A stretch of 64,000 bases of DNA from Flexistipes sinusarabici DSM 4947 (GCF_000218625.1 NC_015672.1:1054001-1118000); one strand, 5' to 3'. Numbered from the stretch's first letter, positions 35,325-44,149 are shown. A program made the numbers and translations. The notes: generated from the sequence alone by a model not told the origin.

Positions 35325-35633
35325 ATGAAGAAACGAAGAGTTTACAGTGAATCTTTTAAGCGAGAAGCTGTAGAATTATCAGAGAACTCAGATAAGACAT
35401 CGAAAGAAGTAGCATTGGATTTAGGAGTGTCCTACCCTATGTTGTGCAAATGGCGCAGCAAATACTTAAAAGAAGGTCAGAATGCTTTTCCAGGTCATGG
35501 CAACCTGAACGAGAAGGATAGAGATCACAAGTTGCTTGAGAAAGAACTTTCTAAAGTAAAGGAAGAAAGAGATATATTAAAAAAGGCATTGGGCATCTTT
35601 TCGCACTCCCCCGGGAGAAATACGAATTCATAG
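35325..35633 (+). CDS. IS3-family OrfA (helix-turn-helix protein)
   Basis: 102 aa with an N-terminal helix-turn-helix (SESFKREAVELSE, SKEVALDLGVSYPMLCKWR) and a leucine-zipper-like helix (LLEKELSKVKEERDILKKAL). The slippery heptamer A-AAA-AAG at 35579-35585 lies in frame with the codons, so a -1 shift there joins OrfA to OrfB; the unshifted product ends at 35633. Confidence 0.9.
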   Translation: MKKRRVYSESFKREAVELSENSDKTSKEVALDLGVSYPMLCKWRSKYLKEGQNAFPGHGNLNEKDRDHKLLEKELSKVKEERDILKKALGIFSHSPGRNTNS

Positions 35634-35665
35634 AAAAGAATTCGCATTTATATTCACGGGAAAGG

Positions 35666-36499
35666 ATGTGTATAGTATTGGGAGTAAGCCGGAGCGGTTA
35701 TTATAAATGGAGGAATCGAGGAGAAAGCAATCGAATGAAAGAAGAGAAGATTCTTTATTCAGCAATTTATGATATATACAAAGAGAGCCGTTCTTTGTAT
35801 GGTAGTCCCCGCATACACAACGGATTAAGCAAAAGGGGAATAAAATGCAGCCGCAACAGAGTAGCCAGAATAATGCAGAAGAACGGTATAAGAAGCAAGA
35901 GAAGCAAACGCTACAAAGTCACTACCGATAGCAAACATAAAATGCCTGTTAGTCCCAATATTTTACACAGGGATTTTAGGACAGAAAAGCCAAACAAGGT
36001 ATGGGTATCAGATATTACCTACATAGACACTTGTGAAGGATGGCTATATTTAACAACGATATTAGATTTATACAATCGTGAAATAGTGGGTTACAGTAGT
36101 TCCAACAATTTATACGCATCAGACACTATATTGAGAGCATTCAAGGAGGCTGGAATAAGACGTAAAGTTTCATCTGGCTTAATATTCCATTCAGACAGAG
36201 GATCTCAATACGCAAGTACAGCTTTTCGTGAAAAATTAAGACATTCCGGTTGTTTACAAAGCATGAGCGGCAGGGGCAATTGTTATGACAATGCAGTTGC
36301 TGAGAGTTTTTTCAAGACACTGAAGAGCGAGTTAATATATCAGGAAGGTAAATACAAAACTCGCAAGGAAGCGAGGATGAGTATTTTTGAGTATATTGAG
36401 TGTTATTATAACTCAAAAAGGACTCATTCAGCTATTGAATACAATACTCCGAGAGAGAAACTGGAACTATATTATAAAGAAATGGAGCAATGTGCTTAA
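35666..36499 (+). CDS. IS3-family OrfB (DDE transposase domain)
   Basis: The open frame extends back to the slippery site at 35579-35585, giving GIGHLFALPREKYEFIEKN and then the region shown, so the working protein is the OrfAB fusion. DDE residues: Asp in VWVSDITYID, Asp in IFHSDRGSQYAS, Glu in NAVAESFFKTLKSE, with the usual YIECYYNSKRTHSAIEY tail. Intact. IS3/IS150-like group. Confidence 0.92.
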   Translation: MCIVLGVSRSGYYKWRNRGESNRMKEEKILYSAIYDIYKESRSLYGSPRIHNGLSKRGIKCSRNRVARIMQKNGIRSKRSKRYKVTTDSKHKMPVSPNILHRDFRTEKPNKVWVSDITYIDTCEGWLYLTTILDLYNREIVGYSSSNNLYASDTILRAFKEAGIRRKVSSGLIFHSDRGSQYASTAFREKLRHSGCLQSMSGRGNCYDNAVAESFFKTLKSELIYQEGKYKTRKEARMSIFEYIECYYNSKRTHSAIEYNTPREKLELYYKEMEQCA

Positions 36500-36530
36500 C
36501 TTTTTGTGTAGAAAAAGGTGGAAAGTCCAA

Positions 36531-36578
36531 TACAAATACAAATACAAATACAAAGGCAAAGGCAGAGGCAGAGGCATT
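36531..36578 (+). repeat. Hexamer tandem repeat
   Basis: Eight 6-bp units: TACAAA four times, then GGCAAA, GGCAGA twice and GGCATT. It starts 2 nt after the IS3 right end. First part of a 454-nt gene-free region (36500-36953). Confidence 0.85.
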
Positions 36579-36581
36579 ACT

Positions 36582-36660
36582 GGTAGTATGGGTAGTACGG
36601 GTATTATGGTAATAGGGGTATTACAGGTCGTAGGGGTTGTACGGGTAGTATGGGTTTACC
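36582..36660 (+). repeat. Nonamer imperfect tandem repeat
   Basis: About nine units close to GGTAGTATG (GGTAGTACG, GGTATTATG, GGTATTACA, GGTCGTAGG, GGTTGTACG and so on). Related in reverse complement to the middle of the repeat at 7922-8020. Confidence 0.8.
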
Positions 36661-36666
36661 TTTTGG

Positions 36667-36782
36667 CGTCATTGCGAGAAATCGAAGGCGACGTGGTAAT
36701 CTCAAGCGTCATCGCGAGGGCGACAGCCCGCGGCGATCTCATGTCTTGTATTAGAGATTGCTTCGCTACGCTCGCAATGACG
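36667..36782 (+). repeat. CGTCATTGCGAG inverted-repeat element
   Basis: CGTCATTGCGAG (36667-36678) pairs exactly with CTCGCAATGACG (36771-36782), with an inner variant CGTCATCGCGAG at 36708-36719 and matching AATCTC/GAGATT words. Much richer in GC than the surroundings. This motif is a widespread interspersed repeat in many unrelated bacteria, which suggests a mobile origin. The rest of the gap to 36953 is AT-rich without a gene. Confidence 0.8.
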
Positions 36783-36953
36783 AAGTGGAAGTGAGATGGT
36801 GAGGGAGTGAAGTGGGGAAAATGAATTTCTTTGCAAAATCGGTAAGATATGATAATATCAAAGATTGTAATTTTTTTGGGAATAATAATTATTAGTTGCT
36901 GAACTAATGATTGTAATTACTATCTTAATAAAAAACAATAAAGAGGAGTTTAT

Positions 36954-37895
36954 ATGTCACAAAAACTTATTAAGCTGAACAATAGTGATTCTGTTAAATC
37001 AAAAAAAAATTTCAAGAAATTTTTAGGCATGTTTAAAATAAGAAGATTGATTACCATTGTACTTGCTACAGCATTTTTTGCCAGCCTTGCTATTGCAAAT
37101 GCCAATGCGTCTGAGCATGGTGAGCTTAAAAACACTATTGAAAACAATTTTCGTCAGAATTTGCAAAAAAGAGGGATGAGTGATATCAAACTGAATGTTG
37201 AAATACTGAAACAGCTGAAAATGCTGGATGGTTTTTATTTTGTAAAAGTAAACATTAATGATGAGGCAAGAGGCAAACAAGCCACGGATTATATAATAAC
37301 CAACGGCACATATCTTCTACCTGATGTAATTAACATAAGTGAAGGAAAAAGTTTAAAATCCAATATGGCTTTTCTCTATGATACATACAATGTTCCGACA
37401 AAAGGCCTTTCACTCATTTATGGAAACCGGAATGCCGAAAATGTTATCGTTGATATAAGTGATTTTCAGTGCCCCTATTGCAGAAAGGCACATGACTATA
37501 TCAAGGAAAAAGTAAAGGGAATGGACGATGTGGCAATTTATGTAGCACATATGCCGCTTCAAATTCACGATAAGGCAGTAATTTATGCGAAAATATTTGA
37601 AGCTGGTAAAATAATGGGTAAAAATTTCTCCGATGAGCTTTACAGCGGGCAATATGATAATTTGACAAAGGATAAAGTCATTGAAACTTTTGCCGAAAAA
37701 AGCGGCGACAAAAAGAGATTTAAGAAATTATTGGATTCTGAGCAGGTACAGCAAAAGCTTAGCCGTGGTAAAGAGGTTGCCCGTAAAATGGGTGTAAGTT
37801 CAACGCCGGTACTGTTTTTTAACGGAAGAAAAGTTGAGGGTTATAACACTGACCTGATGGATAAAGGACTTGAGCTTTTTAAAAATAACAATTAA
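36954..37895 (+). CDS. Thioredoxin-fold thiol-disulfide protein (DsbA/DsbC-like), membrane-anchored or exported
   Basis: 313 aa. A basic 28-residue N-terminal stretch precedes a hydrophobic segment (RRLITIVLATAFFASLAIANANA), then a DsbC-like N-terminal domain (about 55-150) and a thioredoxin domain with the active site CPYC in DFQCPYCRKAH near 175 and the cis-Pro in GVSSTPVLFFNG near 283. AGAGGAG lies 7 nt before ATG 36954, supporting the long form; ATG 37029 would give a standard signal peptide but has no ribosome site. The role is likely oxidation or isomerisation of periplasmic disulfides. Confidence 0.85.
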   Translation: MSQKLIKLNNSDSVKSKKNFKKFLGMFKIRRLITIVLATAFFASLAIANANASEHGELKNTIENNFRQNLQKRGMSDIKLNVEILKQLKMLDGFYFVKVNINDEARGKQATDYIITNGTYLLPDVINISEGKSLKSNMAFLYDTYNVPTKGLSLIYGNRNAENVIVDISDFQCPYCRKAHDYIKEKVKGMDDVAIYVAHMPLQIHDKAVIYAKIFEAGKIMGKNFSDELYSGQYDNLTKDKVIETFAEKSGDKKRFKKLLDSEQVQQKLSRGKEVARKMGVSSTPVLFFNGRKVEGYNTDLMDKGLELFKNNN

Positions 37896-37932
37896 TCTCG
37901 TAACATTTATTTTGAACAAATCGGGGTGATTT

Positions 37933-38892
37933 ATGGCAGTACAACCGTTGGAATTTGAAACGCCTATTTTTGAGCTGGAAAAGAAGATTGATGAACTGAA
38001 AAATATGTCATCACTGTCAGATCAGGATATGAAGCATGAACTTAACAGCCTGGAAAAGAAGCTGGAGAAGGTTAAAAGCAATATATATAAATCTCTGACG
38101 GCTCCGCAGAAGGTTTTGGTGGCAAGACACCCCCAAAGACCTTATCTACTGGATTATATTAAAATGCTTTTTACAGATTTTGTAGAACTTCACGGAGACA
38201 GAAATTTTCGTGATGATCCTGCAATTATCGGAGGTATGGCTAAATTTGAAGGAGAACCGGTTGTTATTGTGGGGCATCAGAAAGGTAGAAACACCAAGGA
38301 AAATATACACAGAAATTTTGGGATGGCACATCCGGAAGGTTACCGCAAAGCATTGAGAATTTTTGAAATGGCTGAAAAATATAACCGGCCTATCATATCT
38401 TTTATCGATACTCCCGGAGCTTTCCCCGGTATAGGTGCTGAAGAGAGAGGGCAGGCAGAGGCAATCGCCAGGAACTTAAAAGAGATGGCCGGGTTAACTG
38501 TTCCTTTTATTTCTGTTATTTCCGGTGAAGGGGGTAGTGGAGGCGCTCTTGGTATAGCAATGGGAAACCGGGTGCTTATGCTTGAGCATTCAATTTACGC
38601 CGTGATAAGTCCTGAAGGGTGCGCATCTATACTTTGGAAGGATGCGAGTTATTCCGGAAAAGCAGCTGAAGCTTTGAAACTGACTGCTCAGGATTTAAAA
38701 AAACTCAATGTTATCGATGAAATTATACAGGAACCTCTTGGTGGTGCACACAGAGATTATATAACTACAGCTGAAAATGTGAGACAGGCTTTAATCAAAC
38801 ACTTAGGAGAACTCAAACAGCTTTCGCCTGAAAGATTGTTTGAATACCGATGCGAAAAATATATGGCAATGGGGGTATTTGCTGAACAATAG
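37933..38892 (+). CDS. accA: Acetyl-CoA carboxylase carboxyltransferase, alpha subunit
   Basis: 319 aa, normal length. AccA and AccD transfer CO2 from carboxybiotin to acetyl-CoA to make malonyl-CoA. Motifs: coiled-coil N-terminus (ELEKKIDELKNMSS), ARHPQRPYLLDYI, VELHGDRNFRDDPAI, FIDTPGAFPGIGAEERGQ and the oxyanion-hole SGEGGSGGALGIAMG. No zinc ribbon, as expected for the alpha subunit. accD is not nearby. Confidence 0.97.
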   Translation: MAVQPLEFETPIFELEKKIDELKNMSSLSDQDMKHELNSLEKKLEKVKSNIYKSLTAPQKVLVARHPQRPYLLDYIKMLFTDFVELHGDRNFRDDPAIIGGMAKFEGEPVVIVGHQKGRNTKENIHRNFGMAHPEGYRKALRIFEMAEKYNRPIISFIDTPGAFPGIGAEERGQAEAIARNLKEMAGLTVPFISVISGEGGSGGALGIAMGNRVLMLEHSIYAVISPEGCASILWKDASYSGKAAEALKLTAQDLKKLNVIDEIIQEPLGGAHRDYITTAENVRQALIKHLGELKQLSPERLFEYRCEKYMAMGVFAEQ

Positions 38893-40603
38893 CAGCGAGA
38901 TTTTTCAGCTCTCCGGTGATGTATCCAACAAAATAGCTGCCGGCGAGGTTGTGGAAAGACCGGTAAATGTTGTTAAAGAGCTTGTTGAGAATGCTGTTGA
39001 TGCCTCATCTGAAAAGATTACTGTTGAGATTGCTGAAGGCGGATTAAATCTAATAAAGGTTATGGATGACGGGAAAGGCATTTTCCCGGAAGATATCGAA
39101 AAAACTATAGACAGATTTGCCACCAGTAAAATAAGAGATATTAATGATGTCTATGAACTTTCCTCATTCGGTTTCAGAGGAGAGGCTCTTGCTGCAATAA
39201 GTTCCGTTTGCGATTTTTCACTTGTTTCTAAAAGAAAAGGATATGACTGTCTGGAGCTTAAAAGCAGCTTTGGCGGACAGCCGGTGGTAAAACCGGCTGC
39301 CGGAATTGAAGGAACCATTGTTACCGTCAAAAATCTTTTCGGTAACCTTCCCGCAAGACGTAAATTTCTTAAATCATCCAGTGCTGAACAAAGGGAAATT
39401 GTTAAATTTATCCGTCATTTTATGCTTACCAATTATCATCTGTCTCTGCGTTTGATTGTGGATGAAAAGGAATTCTTTCTTTTCCCGAAGAATGAGTCAA
39501 TGTTAGATAGAGCAAGAAAAATTTTCAAAGAAAAAAAAATCGTCCATTTGACAAACAAATATGAAAACTTAAAGATAGAGGCCGTAATATCTACACCGGA
39601 AGTGCAAAAGTTTCGCAGAGATAGCATCGTATTAAGTGTGAACGGACGGGTTATTAAAGATAACATGCTGACTCAGGCTGTAATTCAGGCTTATAAAAGA
39701 CTTATTCCGGAGGGTAAATTTCCTTTAGCTGCAATTCGGTTGGACATTTCTCCGAGTTACATGGATGTTAATGTCCATCCGGCGAAGCTGTTTGTAAAGT
39801 TTTTGAATTCAGGAGAGATTTTTTCATTCGTATATGACAGTATACTTGAGAAACTGGAATCTTTAACTCCGCATGGTTACGATTCTGATAATTACACAAA
39901 CTTATCAGACACAGATGAAAACAGGATAAAGTCTTTCCAGTACAGCTATAATTCTGAGGAGCAGGTAAGTGTGTCAGATTTTCTTACTGCTGCGGATACT
40001 TCTGTCAGCTCAGATGAATCTGACAATATAGAGGAAGTTTACGGTTATGATTTCAGAATAATCGGACAGCTTTTTAATACTGTGATAATATGTGAATTTG
40101 ACGATTTTTTTTATCTGATAGACCAGCATATTGCCCATGAGCGGATATTATATGAGAAATATAAATCGGAGTCTTCCGTTGACACAGCATCCGTAGTTTT
40201 GTCAGAACCACTGGTTATGAATCTGGGTGAAGAGGAGTTGGAAATACTGAATAATAATAAGCACGTGTTGTGTGATTTCGGTTTTGATTTTGAGAGCTTT
40301 GGCGGAGAAACAGTAAAATTCAACAAACTTCCGTCGGAAATTTTAAACAAAGATGTGGTTTCAGAAATAAAGACTATTCTGGAAGAAACAAGCCGGTTGA
40401 GCAGAAAGGGGCTTAAGGATTCCAGTCTTGTGGTAATGTCCTGCAAATCCGCAATAAAGGCCGGGGAGAAATTGAGCAAGTATGAAATGAGTCATCTTGT
40501 TAATGAGCTGCTTAAGACAAAAAACCCATTCACATGTCCCCATGGCAGACCTATTATTGTTAAACAAAGTAAAGAGGAATTGTTTAAAAACTTTCACCGA
40601 TGA
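38879..40603 (+). CDS. mutL: DNA mismatch repair protein MutL
   Basis: 574 aa. N-terminal GHKL ATPase: KIAAGEVVERP, VVKELVENAVDA, DDGKGI, FGFRGEALAAISS. The C-terminal endonuclease domain has DQHIAHERILYE (family DQHAX2EX4E, with Ile for the Ala), SCKSAIKAGE and CPHGRPI, so it probably nicks DNA, as in bacteria without MutH. TTG at 38879 with GGGGG 3-8 nt upstream is chosen; it overlaps accA by 14 nt. Overlaps miaA by 4 nt. Confidence 0.94.
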   Translation: MLNNSSEIFQLSGDVSNKIAAGEVVERPVNVVKELVENAVDASSEKITVEIAEGGLNLIKVMDDGKGIFPEDIEKTIDRFATSKIRDINDVYELSSFGFRGEALAAISSVCDFSLVSKRKGYDCLELKSSFGGQPVVKPAAGIEGTIVTVKNLFGNLPARRKFLKSSSAEQREIVKFIRHFMLTNYHLSLRLIVDEKEFFLFPKNESMLDRARKIFKEKKIVHLTNKYENLKIEAVISTPEVQKFRRDSIVLSVNGRVIKDNMLTQAVIQAYKRLIPEGKFPLAAIRLDISPSYMDVNVHPAKLFVKFLNSGEIFSFVYDSILEKLESLTPHGYDSDNYTNLSDTDENRIKSFQYSYNSEEQVSVSDFLTAADTSVSSDESDNIEEVYGYDFRIIGQLFNTVIICEFDDFFYLIDQHIAHERILYEKYKSESSVDTASVVLSEPLVMNLGEEELEILNNNKHVLCDFGFDFESFGGETVKFNKLPSEILNKDVVSEIKTILEETSRLSRKGLKDSSLVVMSCKSAIKAGEKLSKYEMSHLVNELLKTKNPFTCPHGRPIIVKQSKEELFKNFHR

Positions 40604-41523
40604 AAAGAATTCCTATAATCACAGGTGTAACAGCCACCGGAAAAACAGCCTTTGTAAGCAAGCTGGGAGAAAGAATTCCTGTTGAGGTAATAAATGCTGA
40701 TGCCTTCCAGGTGTATAAATATATGGATATAGGTACGGCAAAACCTACCAAAAAAGAGCTGTCCGAAGTGAAGCACCATCTTATTGACATTTTGTATCCC
40801 GATGAGCATTATTCCGCCGGAATTTTCTTTCAGAAAGCCCAACAGCTTATTGCTGAGATTATTAACAGAGGGAAGATCCCTGTTATAATTGGAGGAACCG
40901 GTTTGTATGTGGAAACACTGATTAACGGTATTTTTAACGGTCCCGGAAAAAATACCGAACTTAGAGAAGATTATCAAACAGAGATTAAAAAAAGCGGAAT
41001 AAGCAGTTTGTACAAAAGACTTAAAAAGATTGATCCGGATTATGCAGCCAGAATCTCCGCCAATGATAAAAACAAAATTATCCGGGCTCTGGAAGTTTAC
41101 GATCTCAGCGGTTTGAATTTTACGCGCTCCCACGAACTTTTTCATCAGCCGCCGAAGTTCAAATACGACGTTTTTGTTTTTACAACGGAACGAAACGTAC
41201 TTTATGAGCGTATTAATAACCGCGTTGACAAAATGTTTGAAAGAGGCTGGGTTGATGAGGTGCAAAAACTGCTTGACTTGGGCTATTCCACCGATATGCA
41301 GTCGTTCTGTGCAATAGGGTACAGAGAAACAGCCAGGTATCTCAATGGAGAAATAACTTTTGATGAGTTGCTAAAAACAATAAAAAAACGGACGAGAAAT
41401 TTTGCGAAAAGACAGCTGACATGGTTCAGGCATATGAGGGATCTGAAATATATCGACGTATTGGGCAGTTTGGCGATGAAAGAGCTGGAAGATTATATTG
41501 CGGAAAATTATCAACAGTTATAA
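40600..41523 (+). CDS. miaA: tRNA dimethylallyltransferase
   Basis: MiaA adds a dimethylallyl group to A37 of tRNAs that read codons starting with U. 307 aa with the P-loop GVTATGKTAF near residue 8, NADAFQVYKYMDIGTAKP (substrate Asp), GGTGLYVETLING and the RALEVYDLSG motif. The mutL-miaA-hfq order seen here is conserved in many bacteria. Confidence 0.96.
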   Translation: MKRIPIITGVTATGKTAFVSKLGERIPVEVINADAFQVYKYMDIGTAKPTKKELSEVKHHLIDILYPDEHYSAGIFFQKAQQLIAEIINRGKIPVIIGGTGLYVETLINGIFNGPGKNTELREDYQTEIKKSGISSLYKRLKKIDPDYAARISANDKNKIIRALEVYDLSGLNFTRSHELFHQPPKFKYDVFVFTTERNVLYERINNRVDKMFERGWVDEVQKLLDLGYSTDMQSFCAIGYRETARYLNGEITFDELLKTIKKRTRNFAKRQLTWFRHMRDLKYIDVLGSLAMKELEDYIAENYQQL

Positions 41524-41625
41524 AATTTTATAAATGTGAAAATTTTACAGGATTGCGAAGAAAAAAGTATTGAAGTTTATTTATTAATAGTTTATGATTA
41601 TTAATAGTCAGGCGATGTTTTTTTA

Positions 41626-41654
41626 TTGAAAAAATATCCGGAAATGTTTAAATA
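41626..41654 (+). promoter_or_regulatory. Putative sigma-70 promoter of hfq
   Basis: TTGAAA (41626-41631), 17-nt spacer, TAAATA (41649-41654), about 65 nt before the hfq ATG. Just upstream, TTATTAATAGT occurs twice (41581-41591 and 41598-41608), a possible regulator site. Confidence 0.45.
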
Positions 41655-41718
41655 TTAAAGCAATGAGAGATAAACAATCCTTTATTTTTAAGGATATAAA
41701 ATGTTGCGAGGGGATCTG

Positions 41719-41943
41719 ATGGGTAAAAAAGTGAATATTCAGGACGTATTTCTTAACTATGTTAGGAAAAAAAGAATTACCGTGGCCGTTTATTTGATTA
41801 ATGGTGTTAAGCTTGAGGGCGTGGTAAAAGGTTTTGATAATTTTGTGATAATAATAAAAGATGATTCACAAAAGATGATTTATAAGCACGCAATATCAAC
41901 GATAACCCCTTCAGTTGAGATTGAAGATATTGAAATTGAGTAA
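41719..41943 (+). CDS. hfq: RNA-binding protein Hfq
   Basis: 74 aa. Sm1 motif: [21 protein letters not shown]; Sm2 motif: [10 protein letters not shown]-terminal [16 protein letters not shown] matches the RNA-binding face (Gln8-type residue present). ATG 41719 follows GAGGGGAT; an ATG at 41701 is in frame but would add six odd residues. Hfq hexamers pair small RNAs with mRNAs. It lacks the long C-terminal tail of enteric Hfq. Confidence 0.95.
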   Translation: MGKKVNIQDVFLNYVRKKRITVAVYLINGVKLEGVVKGFDNFVIIIKDDSQKMIYKHAISTITPSVEIEDIEIE

Positions 41944-41958
41944 CTTTGCAGGCGGATA

Positions 41959-42474
41959 ATGGTATATGGAGGGGGGCTGCGCAAGCCTCTGAAAGTTCTT
42001 GTTTTTAATGCAGTACTTTATAATGAAGATTATATCAAAGAGCCTGATAAATACTTAAATACCCTTTTTGGAAATCCGGTTTGTAAAAGTGATACATTTT
42101 CCTTTGACCACACATCCTATTACACCCCTGAAATGGGTGAAAATCTTAAAAAATATTTTGCAGGATATGATTTCTTTATTTATCCTGATGAAATAAAGAA
42201 TCTGAAAATTTCATCAGTGGATTTGGAAAGATCTTTTATGGTTGACGGCAAAAGGTTACTGAATGTTGATCCCGGTTATGTTGCCCTGGAAAAAATTGTG
42301 GCTGCCAGCACAAAAAATTTTTCACACCGTATATACATAGGCTCTAATATTTATGCTGACTTGCAGCTTTTCAGAAAAAAAGGGAAATACCGAAGCTTAC
42401 CGTGGACTTTTTTTGACTATAAACTTGATTTTGTGTTAAAATTTTTTGATAATATGCGTCTTAATCTGTTATAA
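41959..42474 (+). CDS. DUF4416 family protein
   Basis: 171 aa. The conserved family pattern is visible: FDHTSYYTPEMGENL near 50, DLERSFMVDGKRLLNVDPGYV near 92 and NFSHRIYIGSNIYADLQL near 118, then the LPWTFFDY motif. Typical of deltaproteobacteria and relatives, with no known function. ATG 41959 follows hfq by 15 nt. A 200-nt AT-rich gap with no gene follows. Confidence 0.85.
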   Translation: MVYGGGLRKPLKVLVFNAVLYNEDYIKEPDKYLNTLFGNPVCKSDTFSFDHTSYYTPEMGENLKKYFAGYDFFIYPDEIKNLKISSVDLERSFMVDGKRLLNVDPGYVALEKIVAASTKNFSHRIYIGSNIYADLQLFRKKGKYRSLPWTFFDYKLDFVLKFFDNMRLNLL

Positions 42475-42674
42475 TCTCTTTCATTGATATTGCTTATCAA
42501 AAGGAATAAATTATTCATAATCTAACCTAATGAGAGATAAGTGTGTTTTACGTTGAGCGGAAAAGATAAGAATATGAATCAGGTTTTGATGCATACTAAA
42601 ATCAGTTATGGGATCTTTGAATCATAGTGTTATTCAAAGGTGTGAGTTTATGAATATATCAGGTGGTATGATTA

Positions 42675-43844
42675 GTGGCTGTTGAATATACGGAGCTGTT
42701 AAATCAGCTGAAAAACAAGAAAAATCTGAATGACGATGAAATGCATCTTTTAAAAAGCATGCTTACTCTTAAAACTGACCTTTCCGCCCATATACATATT
42801 TTTAAGAAGTTCCATATTTTGGATAATATTACCGCGGAAATGTACTCAGGTAAGTCCACTGAAAATCAGGTGAAGTCAATTTTGACCGGCGATATTCCCA
42901 TTCACTATGACTATTATCCTGTTGTGGTTTTTCTAGTATTAAAAAATTACCGTAATCAGGTGAAAGAGCTTTATGATTTTTTAAACAGACTTAAGGGTGA
43001 TATTTTAAAAGATATTATAACGAGCCCTTATTTTGAAGGTAAATATATACAATATTTAACCAGGTTGATGAAAAATAATGATGCATTTGTTTCTGTGCTG
43101 ATTTCCCAGGGTAAAATTAACGAAGTTCTTGTGAAACAACTGGCTAAATCCACAAACTCAGATGTGCTTTTTAGTATTGCCAATCTGAAAATTATACTTG
43201 AGAATAACCAGGATATTATCAATGAACTTTTGATGAACCCTTATACACCGGATGATTCAGTTGTTTATCTTAAGCAGATTAAATATGAGCTGAGCCTCAA
43301 TGAAGCTTTGAAAAGCACTATTGAAACAGAGGAAATGGATGAGACGGAAGAGGAAAAGAAGAAAGTTCCTGAAACACTGAAAAAAGAAGTGGAAAAAAGA
43401 GTTGAAGGTGAAAATAAAGAAATAGAAGAAAATCTGTATCAGAAAATATTAAATATGAAGCCTGTTGAAAAAATAAAACTTGCACTAAAAGGTAATAAAT
43501 CTGCACGGGGACTGTTGCTTAAGGATTCCAATAAACAAATTTCTTTAACTGTGCTAAAAAACCCAAGAATTACTGAAGATGAAATTGAATCACTTGTAAA
43601 GAGTAAATCCACACCGGAGCATTTGATTAGGGAAATTTCAAGAAATAGAAATTTTATGAAAGAATATGATATAAAAAAAGGGATGGTAATGCATCCCAAA
43701 ACGCCCCTTGAGATTAGTATGAGACTGATAAATCATCTTTATGTAAAAGACATTGAGCAAATATCCAAATCGCGCGAAGTTCCTTCTGCACTTAAAAATC
43801 AGGCTCTCAGGCTGTTCATGACAAAATCCGGAGCTAAAAAATGA
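42675..43844 (+). CDS. Conserved helical-repeat protein, unknown function
   Basis: GTG start with AGGTGG 8 nt upstream. 389 aa, all helical in appearance: HEAT-like units at both ends (for example SLTVLKNPRITEDEIESL, then EISRNRNFMKEY and MVMHPKTPLEISMRLINHL near the C-terminus) separated by an acidic low-complexity linker (about 217-250). Similar C-terminal units occur in proteins of deltaproteobacteria that lie next to septation or nuclease genes, from memory. It overlaps ftsB by 4 nt. Confidence 0.75.
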   Translation: MAVEYTELLNQLKNKKNLNDDEMHLLKSMLTLKTDLSAHIHIFKKFHILDNITAEMYSGKSTENQVKSILTGDIPIHYDYYPVVVFLVLKNYRNQVKELYDFLNRLKGDILKDIITSPYFEGKYIQYLTRLMKNNDAFVSVLISQGKINEVLVKQLAKSTNSDVLFSIANLKIILENNQDIINELLMNPYTPDDSVVYLKQIKYELSLNEALKSTIETEEMDETEEEKKKVPETLKKEVEKRVEGENKEIEENLYQKILNMKPVEKIKLALKGNKSARGLLLKDSNKQISLTVLKNPRITEDEIESLVKSKSTPEHLIREISRNRNFMKEYDIKKGMVMHPKTPLEISMRLINHLYVKDIEQISKSREVPSALKNQALRLFMTKSGAKK

Positions 43845-44149
43845 AACATAATATATTATATTTTGGACTTGTGGCTGCCCTGCTGTTATATCTTTTCTTT
43901 GGTAACAGAGGGATAATCGAATATCACAATTTGCTCGAAATTAGAAACAGGTACCAGCAGAAGGTTGATAATCTAACTGAAAGTATAAAGTCACTGGAAC
44001 GTGAGCTTATGCTTATCAGGCAGGATGAAGAGTATTTGGAAGCATTGATCAGGCGGGAACTTAATATGAAAAAACCCGGAGAAGATTTGTATATTCTGAA
44101 GGATAAGAATGAAGACTTACACAGTAACAGAGATAACAAAAGCAATTAA
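43841..44149 (+). CDS. ftsB: Septum formation initiator (FtsB/DivIC-like)
   Basis: 102 aa: an N-terminal membrane helix (about 4-21), then a coiled coil (IRNRYQQKVDNLTESIKSLERELMLI cannot be shown in full; heptads about 32-65) and the short conserved tail EYLEALIRRELNMKKPGED. FtsB forms a divisome subcomplex with FtsL and FtsQ. The 3' end overlaps xseA by 41 nt. Confidence 0.85.
   Translation: MKHNILYFGLVAALLLYLFFGNRGIIEYHNLLEIRNRYQQKVDNLTESIKSLERELMLIRQDEEYLEALIRRELNMKKPGEDLYILKDKNEDLHSNRDNKSN

Larger units (their letters stand above)
35260..36529 (+). mobile_element. IS3-family insertion sequence, complete
   Basis: 1270 bp bounded by 36-bp imperfect inverted repeats. The left end TGGACATGCTACAG... 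(35260-35295) pairs with the complement of 36494-36529; both end in TGGAC outside and AAGTTAAGC inside. It encodes OrfA and OrfB with a standard frameshift site. If the left end is placed one base earlier, ATA flanks both sides as a possible 3-bp target duplication, but this is uncertain. It sits between tadA and the repeat region and breaks no gene. Confidence 0.9.

Noticed and set aside
36387..36794. 135-codon plus-strand frame after the IS3 transposase
   Set aside because: Its second half is a translation of hexamer and nonamer repeats (lysine-tyrosine and glycine runs) and the inverted repeat; the first half shadows OrfB.
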